A stretch of DNA of 41,086 nucleotides from an uncultured Actinomycetes bacterium (lineage in GTDB: Bacteria > Actinomycetota > Coriobacteriia > Coriobacteriales > Atopobiaceae). The stretch lies in assembly GCA_900313905.1 (NCBI GenBank), contig OMTG01000138.1, positions 1-41,086 on the forward strand. The letters are read 5' to 3'. The position numbers and the translations under genes were made by a program. Positions 15,674 through 24,381 of the stretch are shown here, piece after piece; within the stretch, counting starts at the first letter, position 1, and every line of letters starts with the position of its first letter. Below the pieces are notes generated by a model. It saw only the letters and a program-made list of their open reading frames with translations, searched no databases and was not told the DNA's origin.

Positions 15674-16738
15674 CTATGCGGTGGCCGCGGCAAGCGCAGC
15701 TTCGCTCTTCGGCACGCACACCAGGACCGTGCGGCCAATTCCATTGTCGTAGTTGCACGTTACCAACGTGAGCACATGGCTCGTCTGCGCAATGATTGCA
15801 GAAGCGTCCGGGCGCGATGCGACCGACTTTGCCAGAAGGTCCGCGAGATAGCCATGGAAATCGTCCTGGGTCACGAAGGCGAAGGTGCGGACATTCGTGT
15901 CGTCTGCAGTCGTCTTGTAGACCAGGAGCGGCTCCAGCTCATAGCTCTGGTTGTTCTCATCGATGTACCAGATGGTCGGATGGCTGTTGAAGTTCGACTG
16001 CTCCGCCATATCGGCAACCGGCTTGAACATCGACCCATCGAGCAGGTGGTGCCCGTAGATGATGGTCTGGGAATCGAGCATGCCCGGCTCGGTGTTCTGG
16101 TAGTCCATGAAGACCTGGCCGCCCAGGGAATACTCGCCTGTCGCCGTATGGCGGAGGTATTCGTCGTTGTTGGATCCCTGATAGACCGGATAGTTCACGA
16201 CGGTGTCCGGGATGTAGATCCATCCCACCACATCGGAGTTGATGGCCTCGAGGCCCGCCCAGTCGATGGTCGGGACGCCCCCGCTGTCATCCGCGTTCGG
16301 CGTGCTGTACTGGGCAAGCTCCTCGTTCACCTGCTCCTGCTGCTGGTACTGCTGCTGGGCGCGCCAATACATGTAGCCTGCGACGCCGATCAGGGCTATG
16401 CCGACGATCAGAAGGAGGGTCGAGATGACACGGAGGACCGGATGCTTGCGCTTCCTCTTCTTCTCTCCGTCGAGATCATACGGGTCGAGCTCCTGGTAGT
16501 TGGAGACCCTGCCGCCCTTCCCTGCACGTTCGGCTTTGCGGTCCTTCTGCGAGTGCCCGACCAGCGGCGTGAAGCCCTCCTGTATGGTCGTGCCTTCAGC
16601 GCCCGCGCTGTAGCGTGGCTGCGCCCCATCCACCAGCTCGGAATCCTCGTCCTCGACATTGGCCCTGATGGAGCCCTGCTGGACGCTGCCTTCCTCCTGG
16701 GAGGGATCCTCATCCACCTGTTTCATATGACGTGCCAT
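15674..16738 (-). CDS. Class B sortase with long cytoplasmic N-terminus
   Basis: 354 aa membrane transpeptidase that cleaves sorting signals and joins proteins to the cell wall or to pilins. Residues 1-100 are hydrophilic and acidic, ending in a KKRKRK patch; one membrane segment at about 101-125; then the sortase fold. Catalytic His230 in IIYGHHLLDG, Cys328 in LTLVTCNYD and Arg336 in GIGRTVLVC. The GWIYIPDTVVNYPVYQGSN motif is of the SrtB type. ATG 16736-16738 has CAGGAG 8 nt upstream. It lies just before purF in the same direction, an unexpected pairing, and no LPXTG-type substrate is in the window. Confidence 0.92.
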   Translation of the reverse strand: MARHMKQVDEDPSQEEGSVQQGSIRANVEDEDSELVDGAQPRYSAGAEGTTIQEGFTPLVGHSQKDRKAERAGKGGRVSNYQELDPYDLDGEKKRKRKHPVLRVISTLLLIVGIALIGVAGYMYWRAQQQYQQQEQVNEELAQYSTPNADDSGGVPTIDWAGLEAINSDVVGWIYIPDTVVNYPVYQGSNNDEYLRHTATGEYSLGGQVFMDYQNTEPGMLDSQTIIYGHHLLDGSMFKPVADMAEQSNFNSHPTIWYIDENNQSYELEPLLVYKTTADDTNVRTFAFVTQDDFHGYLADLLAKSVASRPDASAIIAQTSHVLTLVTCNYDNGIGRTVLVCVPKSEAALAAATA

Positions 16739-16764
16739 GATAGCGACTCCTGTCGAGGCAAGAT

Positions 16765-16783
16765 CCCGGCAACGGATGCCGGG
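16765..16783 (-). other. Stem-loop in sortase 5' leader
   Basis: CCCGGCA (16765-16771) / TGCCGGG (16777-16783) with a five-base loop, no T tract, in the leader between the yqeY terminator and the sortase start. It could protect the mRNA 5' end or be regulatory; function unknown. Confidence 0.4.
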
Positions 16784-16815
16784 AGATAGAGAGCGGATAG
16801 CGCTTCGAGCGTAAC

Positions 16816-16847
16816 AAAAAACTGCCTCCCGCGCAGGCGGGAGGCAG
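16816..16847 (-). terminator. Terminator after yqeY
   Basis: Perfect 11-bp stem CTGCCTCCCGC (16822-16832) / GCGGGAGGCAG (16837-16847), GCAG loop, followed leftward by TTTTTTG. Confidence 0.93.
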
Positions 16848-16856
16848 CACCGTGCC

Positions 16857-17306
16857 TCAGGAAAGCTTCTTGCCGAGATATGCCGCAGCAGCAGGCTTGT
16901 CGAAGTTGCCGTTGGTGGCCTTGGTGAGGGCGCCCATGACCTTGCCCATATCACGCTTCGTGGAGGCGCCGAGCTTGCCGCACGTCTCGTCGATCAGGGC
17001 CTCGAGCTCCGCGCCTGCGACCTGCTTCGGCAGGATGGACTCGAGGATCCCCGCCTGCTCCTCAAGCAGGGCGATGCGCTCTGCATGGGTCTCGGCACCT
17101 GCCTTGTGGAGCCCATCAAGCTCCTCGGCCGTGACCTTCTGCAGCTTCTTGATCGCAGCGGTGATGTCGGCTTCGGTCACCTCGCGGCGTTCGTCGACCT
17201 CGATCTGCTTCACTGCCTGATTCACGAGCCGCAGAATCTGGGTGCGTGCCTTGTCGCGCGCCTTCATGGATTTCTTGATCTCTTCGAGCAGTTCCTCTTT
17301 GGTCAA
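16857..17306 (-). CDS. GatB/YqeY domain-containing protein
   Basis: 149 aa. KKSMKARDKARTQILRLVNQAVKQ with the helical YqeY domain and C-terminal KRDMGKVMGALTKATNG are family hallmarks. YqeY proteins resemble the tail domain of GatB, the amidotransferase subunit for Glu-tRNA(Gln)/Asp-tRNA(Asn), and are thought to bind tRNA; function is not established. Start is TTG at 17304-17306, preceded by AAGGA at about 7 nt; no better start is in frame. purE ends 30 bp upstream in the same direction, so both probably share a transcript ending at 16816. Confidence 0.9.
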   Translation of the reverse strand: MTKEELLEEIKKSMKARDKARTQILRLVNQAVKQIEVDERREVTEADITAAIKKLQKVTAEELDGLHKAGAETHAERIALLEEQAGILESILPKQVAGAELEALIDETCGKLGASTKRDMGKVMGALTKATNGNFDKPAAAAYLGKKLS

Positions 17307-17335
17307 AACAGATTCCTTCTTCCCAGGAGCAGGTG

Positions 17336-17797
17336 CTAGGCTTCAGCCATCTCCTGCTTCATTGCAACGATCTTCTCGCGGTACTCAGGCAGCGTGGCGC
17401 CCAGGATCTGCGTGGCATAGATGGCAGCATTCTTCGCGCCATTGATCGCGACGCAGGCGACGGGCACGCCGGACGGCATCTGCACCATCGAGAGCAGCGA
17501 ATCCATGCCGCCCAGATCGGAGGTCTTCATCGGGACGCCGATGATCGGAAGCGGCGTATAGGCTGCGACGACGCCACCCAGATGCGCTGCCTTGCCTGCA
17601 GCGGCGATGATCACCTTGAGGCCGCGGTCTGCTGCCGTGCTTGCCCATTCATGGACCTTGTCCGGGCTGCGATGGGCGGAGGCGATGATGAGCTCATAGG
17701 GGACGCCCAGCTCATCCAGCTCCTTCGTGCATGCCTCCATCGTCGGCATATCGGACTTCGAGCCCATGATGATGCCTACCAAAGGTGTTTCGGCCAT
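17336..17797 (-). CDS. purE: N5-carboxyaminoimidazole ribonucleotide mutase
   Basis: 153 aa. [46 protein letters not shown] and the C-terminal [13 protein letters not shown] are the PurE class motifs; it moves the carboxylate from N5-CAIR to C4. Class I PurE needs PurK, which is not next to it here. Two ATGs exist: 17803 is only 1 nt from GGAGG, 17797 is 7 nt away and is chosen. Followed by yqeY. Confidence 0.96.
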   Translation of the reverse strand: MAETPLVGIIMGSKSDMPTMEACTKELDELGVPYELIIASAHRSPDKVHEWASTAADRGLKVIIAAAGKAAHLGGVVAAYTPLPIIGVPMKTSDLGGMDSLLSMVQMPSGVPVACVAINGAKNAAIYATQILGATLPEYREKIVAMKQEMAEA

Positions 17798-17818
17798 TTC
17801 CATACCTCCAAAGCGTCA

Positions 17819-17846
17819 AAGGCACCCCATCAGTGCGAGGTGCCTT
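17819..17846 (-). terminator. Terminator after Ser/Thr-tailed membrane protein
   Basis: AAGGCACC (17819-17826) / GGTGCCTT (17839-17846), followed leftward by TTTG; short T tract. It separates the membrane-protein gene from purE. Confidence 0.65.
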
Positions 17847-17866
17847 CCTGTGGGACCTTATGTGTG

Positions 17867-18823
17867 CTAGTTCGTGCTCGCTGAGCTGGACTCGCCCGAC
17901 GAGGTGTACGAGGCATCGCCCGTGGCGGTGCTGTCCGTACCAGAGCCCGTGGCATCAGAGCTTGTCGTGTCGGAGCTCGTGGTGCCAGAGCTGGTGCTGG
18001 AACTCGAATCCGTCGAAGTGCTGTTCTGCTCGCTCTCGCTGCTCGAGCCGAAGCCCAGGATCTCGGTCGGCGACCAAGTCGTGACCTCGGAGCGCAGGAT
18101 GTTCTGGATGTCCTCATCCATGCCGGCGATCGTGCAGGTGAAGTTCACGCGGCCATTGGCGGAGGTGGACTTCCTCCAGATGAATGTCATGAACGACTCC
18201 AGGTCCCCGGACGGCTTGAGGAAGCCGAAGAGCGAGGAGCGCTCAATCGTCCCGTCGTCGGCCCTGTGCACCTTGACATGATAGATGACCGTGTCGATAT
18301 CCGGATTGAGGAGGGCGTTGACGGCGAAGGCGGTCGCCTGGATCTGCGAGCCGGCGAAGCACTCCATCGAGTCGCGCGAGCTGGTATCGATGACAGTGAC
18401 TTCGACACGGCCGGTCTCCTCAGATGCCTCCTGGATCGTGAAGTCATCCGGGAACTGCGTGAAGCCGTTGCCCCATTCGACGCCGCCGCGCAGGGCGCTG
18501 GCGACCGTCTGGACGCTGACCTCGTCGGAGAGGTTCGCCGTGTTCATGCGGCGTGCCACGCCGCAGGACACCTGCGCCAGCACCAGCACCACAAGGAACA
18601 GGAGGATGATGGCAATGGCGGCATGCGTGATCGACTTCTCGACCGTGTTGCCGGAGGGGTCATCCCCTGAGAGCGGGTCCACATCGACGCCAGAGCCAAA
18701 GAGACGCCTGCGGGAACGCTGCTTGTCAGCGTTGTCCTTGTTGGTATGCCCCGTCTCATCGACCTTCGCAAAGAGTTCCTCCGCCTGGTCGGCGCTCAGG
18801 GCGTTCTTCTGCTTGATAGGCAT
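17867..18823 (-). CDS. Single-pass membrane protein with Ser/Thr-rich tail
   Basis: 318 aa, no family recognised. Residues 1-65 are charged and cytoplasmic-looking; one membrane helix at about 67-87 (ITHAAIAIILLFLVVLVLAQ); an extracytoplasmic domain of about 170 residues with IYHVKVHRADDG; from about 265 a low-complexity Ser/Thr tail (TSSDTTSSDATGSGTDS) to the end. The tail looks like a wall-spanning or unstructured linker. ATG 18821-18823 has GGGAG 7 nt upstream. Own -10 TATACT at 18917. Same direction as the ABC exporter upstream, 125 bp apart. Confidence 0.8.
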   Translation of the reverse strand: MPIKQKNALSADQAEELFAKVDETGHTNKDNADKQRSRRRLFGSGVDVDPLSGDDPSGNTVEKSITHAAIAIILLFLVVLVLAQVSCGVARRMNTANLSDEVSVQTVASALRGGVEWGNGFTQFPDDFTIQEASEETGRVEVTVIDTSSRDSMECFAGSQIQATAFAVNALLNPDIDTVIYHVKVHRADDGTIERSSLFGFLKPSGDLESFMTFIWRKSTSANGRVNFTCTIAGMDEDIQNILRSEVTTWSPTEILGFGSSSESEQNSTSTDSSSSTSSGTTSSDTTSSDATGSGTDSTATGDASYTSSGESSSASTN

Positions 18824-18916
18824 ATGCGCGCTCCCGTTTTCCTGCTGATGCGCAAAGCTGGTAGGTTGCCAAGGTGCCATGCCGGAGCTGAATCCAGGCT
18901 GGCATCCCTCATGCTA

Positions 18917-18922
18917 AGTATA
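18917..18922 (-). promoter_or_regulatory. -10 element of membrane-protein gene
   Basis: TATACT on the minus strand, 93 bp upstream of the ATG at 18823. No good -35 hexamer at 16-18 bp. The same hexamer occurs before dnaX, purA and the 40085 gene. Confidence 0.4.
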
Positions 18923-18948
18923 CGCAACTCAGAGCCCTGCCGATGCCA

Positions 18949-20715
18949 TCACGTGAGCCTTCCTTCAAACTGCATCCGGTAATAGCGGGCATAGGTGCCG
19001 TTCAGGGCAAGAAGCTCCTCATGCGTCCCCCGTTCGGCGACCTTGCCATCGATGATGGTGGCAATCTCGTCTGCATCCTTGATGGTGGAGAGCCTATGGG
19101 CGATCACGATCGTGGTGCGGCCACAGGCAAGCTCGGCAAGCGATGCCTGCACCATCTTCTCCGATTCGTTGTCGAGAGCGCTTGTCGCCTCGTCGAAGAT
19201 GAGCAGCGGCGGATTCTTCAGGAACACGCGGGCAATCGCGATCCTCTGCTTCTGTCCGCCGGAAAGGCGCGTGCCCCGCTCTCCCACCTGCGTCTCATAG
19301 CCATCCGGCAGGGTCTCGACGAATTCGTCGATATGGGCGCGATGCGCCGCCAGGGCAATCTCCTCGGCGGTCGCCGAGGGCTTGCCGTAGGCGATGTTTT
19401 CGGCGATCGTCCCGTCGAAGAGATAGACGTCCTGCTGCACGAGGCCGATGGCATCGCGGAGCGACTTCTGCGTCACATCGCGGACATCCTGTCCATCGAT
19501 CGTGATCGAGCCGGAGTCCACATCGTAGAAGCGCGGCAGGAGCGAGCAGGTCGTGGACTTGCCGCCGCCTGAGGGGCCGACCAGAGCAAGCGTCTCGCCG
19601 GGCCTGAGCTCAAGGTCGAGGCCGCGGATGACCTCGCCTTCATCCTTCGCATAGGAGAAATGCACATCGTCGTAGACGACACGCCCTTCCGTGACCACAA
19701 GATCCGCAGCACCGGGCTTGTCCTCGATATCAGGCTGGGTATCGAGGACGTCGACGAAGCGCGCAAATCCTGCCACAGCCTTCTGGAAGGTCTCCGTGAA
19801 GTTCAGGATGTTCGTGATCGGGTTCGTGAAGAGCGAGATGTAGAGCGCATAGGTCGAGAGGTCGATGGCATCCATCTGGCCCTGGGCGATGAGCCAGCCG
19901 CCGTAGACGATGATGCAGACATTCAGGATTCCCATCATCACGGCGATGGCGGACTGGTAGATGCCCATCGCATGGTACATGCGGACCTTCGAGTCGAGGT
20001 AGGCATCATTCGACTTCCGGAACTTGCTGCGCTCCACGTCCTCGGCCGCGAAGCTCTTCACGACCCGCACGCCGGCAAGGGAATCCTCGACCTGGGAGTT
20101 CACACCGCTGATGCGCTGGCGGTTCTCGGTGAAGACCGCCCGCATCCTCCGGTTTGCCTCGATATCGAATATCACCAAGGCTGCAAGGACCACCGCAAGC
20201 ACGGCTGTCAGCGGGAGGTTGATGGTGGCCAAGATCACGAAGGAGCCGACGATCTCGACGACACCGATCAGGAGGAACTCCGGCCCATGGTGGGCGGTCT
20301 CCGAGATATCGAAGAGGTCGGAGACGAGCCTGCTCATGAGGTCGCCGCTCTTGTTGCGGTCGAAATACGAGAAGCTCATCCGCTCATAGGCATCGAAGAG
20401 GTCCTCGCGCATCTTCGACTCCATGCGGGCGCCCATCACGTGGCCCCAGAAGATCACGAAGTAGCGGCACAGGAACCGGATCGCATACATTGCGATGAGG
20501 CCAAGGGCGATTGCGAGGAGCGCCTGGACGATCGCATCATGTCCCTCGGTGAAGAGCCCCTTCGTAAGGATCCGCAGGATCTGCGGGAAGGCAAGGTCGA
20601 TGAGGGCGACGAGCAGGGCGCAGATGATGTCGCCTATGAAGAGGTGCATCTGGCCATGGTAGTAGGAAAGGAAGGTGCGAAAGAGGCCACGCCTCTTCTT
20701 CTCTGTAGCTTGCAT
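18949..20715 (-). CDS. ABC exporter, fused membrane and ATPase domains
   Basis: 588 aa half-transporter of the MsbA/LmrA type. Six-helix membrane domain (residues about 15-320) with coupling-helix region SFSYFDRNKSGDLMSR, then a nucleotide-binding domain: Walker A GPSGGGKSTT, Q-loop LVQQDVYLF, signature RLSGGQKQR, Walker B LLIFDEATSALD and H-loop IVIAHRLST. Exports an unknown lipid, drug or peptide, working as a dimer; as no second half-transporter is adjacent it is likely a homodimer. ATG 20713-20715 has AAGGA 4 nt upstream. Downstream of the Nudix gene with two hairpins between. Confidence 0.93.
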   Translation of the reverse strand: MQATEKKRRGLFRTFLSYYHGQMHLFIGDIICALLVALIDLAFPQILRILTKGLFTEGHDAIVQALLAIALGLIAMYAIRFLCRYFVIFWGHVMGARMESKMREDLFDAYERMSFSYFDRNKSGDLMSRLVSDLFDISETAHHGPEFLLIGVVEIVGSFVILATINLPLTAVLAVVLAALVIFDIEANRRMRAVFTENRQRISGVNSQVEDSLAGVRVVKSFAAEDVERSKFRKSNDAYLDSKVRMYHAMGIYQSAIAVMMGILNVCIIVYGGWLIAQGQMDAIDLSTYALYISLFTNPITNILNFTETFQKAVAGFARFVDVLDTQPDIEDKPGAADLVVTEGRVVYDDVHFSYAKDEGEVIRGLDLELRPGETLALVGPSGGGKSTTCSLLPRFYDVDSGSITIDGQDVRDVTQKSLRDAIGLVQQDVYLFDGTIAENIAYGKPSATAEEIALAAHRAHIDEFVETLPDGYETQVGERGTRLSGGQKQRIAIARVFLKNPPLLIFDEATSALDNESEKMVQASLAELACGRTTIVIAHRLSTIKDADEIATIIDGKVAERGTHEELLALNGTYARYYRMQFEGRLT

Positions 20716-20732
20716 AGGGTCCTTGCATGAAG

Positions 20733-20799
20733 GGGCACCCCGTGGGGTGCCCGGATTGCCAGTTGCTGTCCTTGGGGCTGCAGGGGGCAGGTGCCCCTG
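20733..20799 (-). repeat. Two related GC hairpins between Nudix and ABC genes
   Basis: GGGCACCCC (20733-20741) / GGGGTGCCC (20744-20752) and, 30 bp on, GGGGCA (20784-20789) / TGCCCC (20792-20797) extended by flanking CAG/CTG. Both share the GGGGCA/TGCCCC core and lack T tracts in either direction. They may act as mRNA stabilisers or weak terminators after the Nudix gene. Confidence 0.5.
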
Positions 20800-20811
20800 C
20801 GGCCGGCTCTG

Positions 20812-21582
20812 TCAGCCCTCTTGGGGCGGCGTCAGCCTATGGCTGATCACATCGCAGAGCAGCGCGCCGATGACGGTCTTCGCATCCTCGATGCGGCCAT
20901 CGAGCACCGCATCCACGAGCTCCCCCACATCGACGAGATCGACGTTGATGAACTCGTCTGCATCGGGGTCGCTGCCCGCGAGCGTGAGCTCTGTCGCCAT
21001 GTAGATATGGATGAGCTCGTCGGCGAAGCCGGCAGAGGTCGCGATGGTCGTGAGATAGGCCATCTTCCCGGCCGCAAATCCGGTCTCCTCCTGGAGCTCG
21101 CGGTGGGCGCAGTCGAGCGGATCCTCGCCGGGGGCAAGCTTGCCTGCCGGAATCTCCACCGTGACCCGTCCCAGGGCCGTGCGGTACTGGCGCACGAGGC
21201 AGATCCTCCCCCCCTGCGTGAGGGCCACGATCGCCACGGCACCAGGATGGCGGACGACGTCGCGCAGGGCATGGCGGCCATCAGGCAGTGTCACCTCGAG
21301 GCGGTCGACGTTGAAGATGCGGCCCGTCCAGGCAACCTCCTCCGAGTCGATGGCCTCCTCGAGGGCCTTGTCCCTCGGGTCGTCCTCGCCGAGCACAAGG
21401 CTCCGCTCCTGGGGCATGCCAGAGACATGCGTATGCTCGGAGCGGTCGCCGTCGAAGGTATAGGCGCCTGCCGCATCGCCGAGCGAGTCGAGCGCCTCGG
21501 TGCGGGCTTGTGCCAGGTCGTCCTTGGAAGGCATGCTGGGGATGTCCGGAGCCTCGCCTTCCTGCTCTATCTTCTTGCTCAT
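20812..21582 (-). CDS. Nudix hydrolase, ADP-ribose pyrophosphatase-like
   Basis: 256 aa. The Nudix box matches GX5EX7REUXEEXGU: it starts at the Gly of GKLAPGE and ends RELQEETGF. VRQYRTALGRVTVEIPAGKL just before it is typical of the NudF/ADP-ribose pyrophosphatase group. About 75 N-terminal residues, acidic and Ser/Asp-rich, are extra. ATG 21580-21582 lies 10 bp after purD, with AGAGGTG overlapping the purD stop, so the genes are coupled. Confidence 0.9.
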   Translation of the reverse strand: MSKKIEQEGEAPDIPSMPSKDDLAQARTEALDSLGDAAGAYTFDGDRSEHTHVSGMPQERSLVLGEDDPRDKALEEAIDSEEVAWTGRIFNVDRLEVTLPDGRHALRDVVRHPGAVAIVALTQGGRICLVRQYRTALGRVTVEIPAGKLAPGEDPLDCAHRELQEETGFAAGKMAYLTTIATSAGFADELIHIYMATELTLAGSDPDADEFINVDLVDVGELVDAVLDGRIEDAKTVIGALLCDVISHRLTPPQEG

Positions 21583-21592
21583 CTATGCACCT

Positions 21593-22888
21593 CTAGAGAT
21601 TGGCGCGGCCCTTGATGGCCTTGATGCCGATATCGTGACGATAGGTCTTGCCCTCGAACCAGATCTTGTCGCAGGCCTCATAGGCACGGTTGCGGGCATC
21701 CTCGAAGGTGCCTGCCACGGCCGTCACATCGAGCACGCGGCCGCCCGCCGTCACAAGGTTGCCGTCTGCATCGAGTGCGGTGCCGGCATGGTAGACCGTG
21801 ACGCCGTCCATTGCATTCGCATCGTCCACGCCGAAGATGCGCTTGCCCTTCTCATAGCTGCCCGGATAGCCGGCGCTCGTGAGGACGACCGAGACCGCCC
21901 AGTCGTCGTCCCACTGCACCATGGACGGATCGAGCGTCTGGCTGTCGCAGGCCAGGAAGGCCTCGACGAGGTCGCCCTTCATGCGGGGCAGGACGACCTG
22001 GGTCTCGGGATCGCCGAAGCGGGCATTGAACTCGAGGACCTTCGGACCATCCTTCGTGAGCATGAAGCCGCCATAGAGGCAGCCGGAATAGGTGATGCCT
22101 TCGGAGCGCAGCTCGTCGATCACCTTCTGCTCGATCTCGACCATCTGGTCAAGCTCGCCCGGAAGAAGGATCGGCACTGGCGAATAGACGCCCATGCCGC
22201 CCGTGTTGGGGCCACGGTCCCCATCCAGGGCGCGCTTGTGGTCCTGGCTTGTCGCAAGCGGCACGAGGGTTGTGCCATCGGTCAGGGCAAGGAGCGAGCA
22301 TTCCGGGCCTTCGAGCATCTCCTCCACGACGACCGTCTTGCCGGCAGCGCCGAAGTGCCCGCCGAAGCACTCATGGACGCCCGCCAGGGCCTCCTCGGTC
22401 GTCTGGGCGACGATGACGCCCTTGCCGGCAGCAAGGCCGTCAGCCTTCACGACACAGGGGCCAGCGAGCGAACGGACGTAGTCGGCGCAGGACTGCTCGT
22501 CGGTGAAGCTCTGATAGGCAGCCGTGGGAACGCCTGCCTTGCCCATGACCTCCTTCGCGAACTTCTTGGAGCCCTCCATCTGGGCTGCTTCCTTGCTGGG
22601 GCCGAAGACCGGGATGCCAGCGGCACGCACTGCATCGCCGACGCCCTTCACGAGCGGAGCCTCCGGGCCGATCACGACGAGGCCAATCCCCTGCTCCTTC
22701 GCGAAGCGGGCGACCGCCTCTCCGTCCTCAGGGTCGAGCTCGGCCTTCTCTGCCAGCCCGTACATCCCGCCATTGCCCGGCGCCACATAGATCTTGCCTG
22801 CATGCGGGGACTCCGTCAGCTTCACGAGCAGGGCATGCTCGCGTCCGCCCGAACCCAGAAGCAGGATATCGACGTTCTTCTCTGCCAT
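21593..22888 (-). CDS. purD: Phosphoribosylamine-glycine ligase
   Basis: 431 aa ATP-grasp enzyme joining glycine to phosphoribosylamine. [13 protein letters not shown] at the N-terminus, [16 protein letters not shown], the ATP-grasp core [47 protein letters not shown] and [12 protein letters not shown] are all in place. The second ATG (22886-22888) is chosen, 5 nt from GGAGG; ATG at 22900 overlaps that site. Between purA upstream and the Nudix gene downstream. Confidence 0.97.
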   Translation of the reverse strand: MAEKNVDILLLGSGGREHALLVKLTESPHAGKIYVAPGNGGMYGLAEKAELDPEDGEAVARFAKEQGIGLVVIGPEAPLVKGVGDAVRAAGIPVFGPSKEAAQMEGSKKFAKEVMGKAGVPTAAYQSFTDEQSCADYVRSLAGPCVVKADGLAAGKGVIVAQTTEEALAGVHECFGGHFGAAGKTVVVEEMLEGPECSLLALTDGTTLVPLATSQDHKRALDGDRGPNTGGMGVYSPVPILLPGELDQMVEIEQKVIDELRSEGITYSGCLYGGFMLTKDGPKVLEFNARFGDPETQVVLPRMKGDLVEAFLACDSQTLDPSMVQWDDDWAVSVVLTSAGYPGSYEKGKRIFGVDDANAMDGVTVYHAGTALDADGNLVTAGGRVLDVTAVAGTFEDARNRAYEACDKIWFEGKTYRHDIGIKAIKGRANL

Positions 22889-22910
22889 TGCGGCCTCCAT
22901 CCAAACAGGA

Positions 22911-22947
22911 AAGGTGCCGGAGGAGCCTCATGGGCATCCGACACCTT
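22911..22947 (-). terminator. Hairpin between purA and purD
   Basis: AAGGTG-C-CGGA (22911-22921) pairs with TCCG-A-CACCTT (22937-22947) around one internal mismatch; leftward it is followed by TCC, not a T run. A weak terminator or attenuator between purA and purD. Confidence 0.45.
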
Positions 22948-22968
22948 CACCTCACCTATCCGAAATTG

Positions 22969-24249
22969 CTAGTCCCAATACCGGTTGATCGTCTGCTCGC
23001 GGTCCGGACCCACCGTGATGATGGAGACGCGCACGCCTGCGAGCTGCTCCAGGAAGTCGATGTAGTCCTTCGCCTCGCGCGGGAGCTGGTAGAAGTTGCG
23101 GACATCCGAAATGTCGCACTTCCAGCCCGGCAGGGTCTCGTAGACCGGCTTCGCATGATAGAAGACGGACTGGTGCTCAGGAACCGTCCGATAGGTCTTG
23201 CCATCGCACTCGTAGGCGACGCAGACCTTGATCTCATCGAGGCAGCCGAGGACATCGAGCTTCGTGATCGCCAGATCGGTCAGGCCGTTGACACGGGCAG
23301 CATAGTTCACGACTACCGCATCATACCAGCCGCAGCGGCGCTTGCGTCCCGTCGTGACGCCGTACTCGTGGCCGACCTCGCCGAGGAGATCGCCCGTCTC
23401 ATCGAAGAGCTCGGTCGGGAAGGGGCCGGAGCCGACGCGGGTCAGATAGGCCTTCGCGACACCGAGGACACGGTCGATCTGGGTAGGTCCGATGCCGGAG
23501 CCGGTGACTGCGCCGCCAGCTGTGCAGTTCGAGGAGGTGACGAACGGGTAGGTGCCATGATCGATATCGAGCATGGTCGCCTGGGCGCCCTCGAACAGGA
23601 TGTTCTTGCCCGCTTCGAGCTGCTCGTTCAGGAAGAGCGAGCTCTCGACGATGTAGGGGCGGATGCGCTCTGCATAGGGCAGGTAGGTCTCGCAGATCTG
23701 GTCGACCGTGTAGGTCGGCAGCTCATAGACCTTCTCGAGGATCGGGTTCGTGTAGGCAAGCGCGCTCTCGAGCTTCTCGCGGAAGATGTGCTCGTCGAGC
23801 ATGTCCTGGATGCGCAGGCCTGTGCGGTTCATCTTGTCCATGTAGCAGGGGCCGACGCCGCGCTTCGTGGTGCCGATGAGGTTCTTGCCGAGCTTCTTCT
23901 CATGCGCGCCATCGAGGTCCTTGTGATAGGGCATAACGATGTGAGCATTGCCGGAGATCTTCAGATCGGCGCAGGAGATGCCCTGCTTCTCGAGCATGTC
24001 GATCTCGCCGAGGAGGATCTCAGGGTCGACGATGCAGCCATTGCCGATCACCGGATAGACGCCCTTGTACATTACGCCAGAGGGCACCTGGTGCAGAGCG
24101 AGCTTGTGGCCTCCTGCAATGACCGTATGGCCGGCATTGGCACCACCCGCATAGCGGCAGACGACATCGAAATCGCCTGAGATGAGGTCCGTGACCTTGC
24201 CCTTGCCTTCATCGCCCCACTGTGTGCCGACAAGCACTGATGCTGGCAT
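22969..24249 (-). CDS. purA: Adenylosuccinate synthetase
   Basis: 426 aa. GTP-dependent IMP plus aspartate to adenylosuccinate, first step to AMP. GTQWGDEGKGKVTD (P-loop and catalytic Asp), YAGGANAGHTV with the catalytic His, IGTTKRGVGPCY, NILFEGAQATMLDIDHGTYP, GVTTGRKRRCGW and the GTP motif TKLDVLG are intact. ATG 24247-24249 with TAGGAGGA upstream. Follows dnaB in the same direction, but has its own -10. Confidence 0.97.
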   Translation of the reverse strand: MPASVLVGTQWGDEGKGKVTDLISGDFDVVCRYAGGANAGHTVIAGGHKLALHQVPSGVMYKGVYPVIGNGCIVDPEILLGEIDMLEKQGISCADLKISGNAHIVMPYHKDLDGAHEKKLGKNLIGTTKRGVGPCYMDKMNRTGLRIQDMLDEHIFREKLESALAYTNPILEKVYELPTYTVDQICETYLPYAERIRPYIVESSLFLNEQLEAGKNILFEGAQATMLDIDHGTYPFVTSSNCTAGGAVTGSGIGPTQIDRVLGVAKAYLTRVGSGPFPTELFDETGDLLGEVGHEYGVTTGRKRRCGWYDAVVVNYAARVNGLTDLAITKLDVLGCLDEIKVCVAYECDGKTYRTVPEHQSVFYHAKPVYETLPGWKCDISDVRNFYQLPREAKDYIDFLEQLAGVRVSIITVGPDREQTINRYWD

Positions 24250-24276
24250 GTGATTCCTCCTATATTGAAGCCTGAC

Positions 24277-24313
24277 AGAGCCCCGCGCAAAGCGCAGGAC
24301 TCTCCCAGTATAC
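24277..24313 (-). promoter_or_regulatory. purA promoter with 5'-terminal stem-loop
   Basis: -10 TATACT (24308-24313) on the minus strand, no clear -35. About 5 bases past it begins a 12-bp stem AGAGTCCTGCGC (24292-24303) / GCGCGGGGCTCT (24277-24288), TTT loop. Two pairs are G-U only on the minus-strand RNA, so the RNA strand is clear. It would form the very 5' end of the purA mRNA; no T tract follows, so it is not a classic terminator of dnaB. Confidence 0.5.
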
Positions 24314-24381
24314 GGCAGGCACGCAGGAGCCTGCGCCGATTTCGCACGCCGAAACGAGGTCTCTATAGAGGACAGGCACAG

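Noticed and set aside
14137-15771. Plus-strand open frame of 544 codons opposite purF
   Set aside because: Mirror of purF codon bias; purF is certain.
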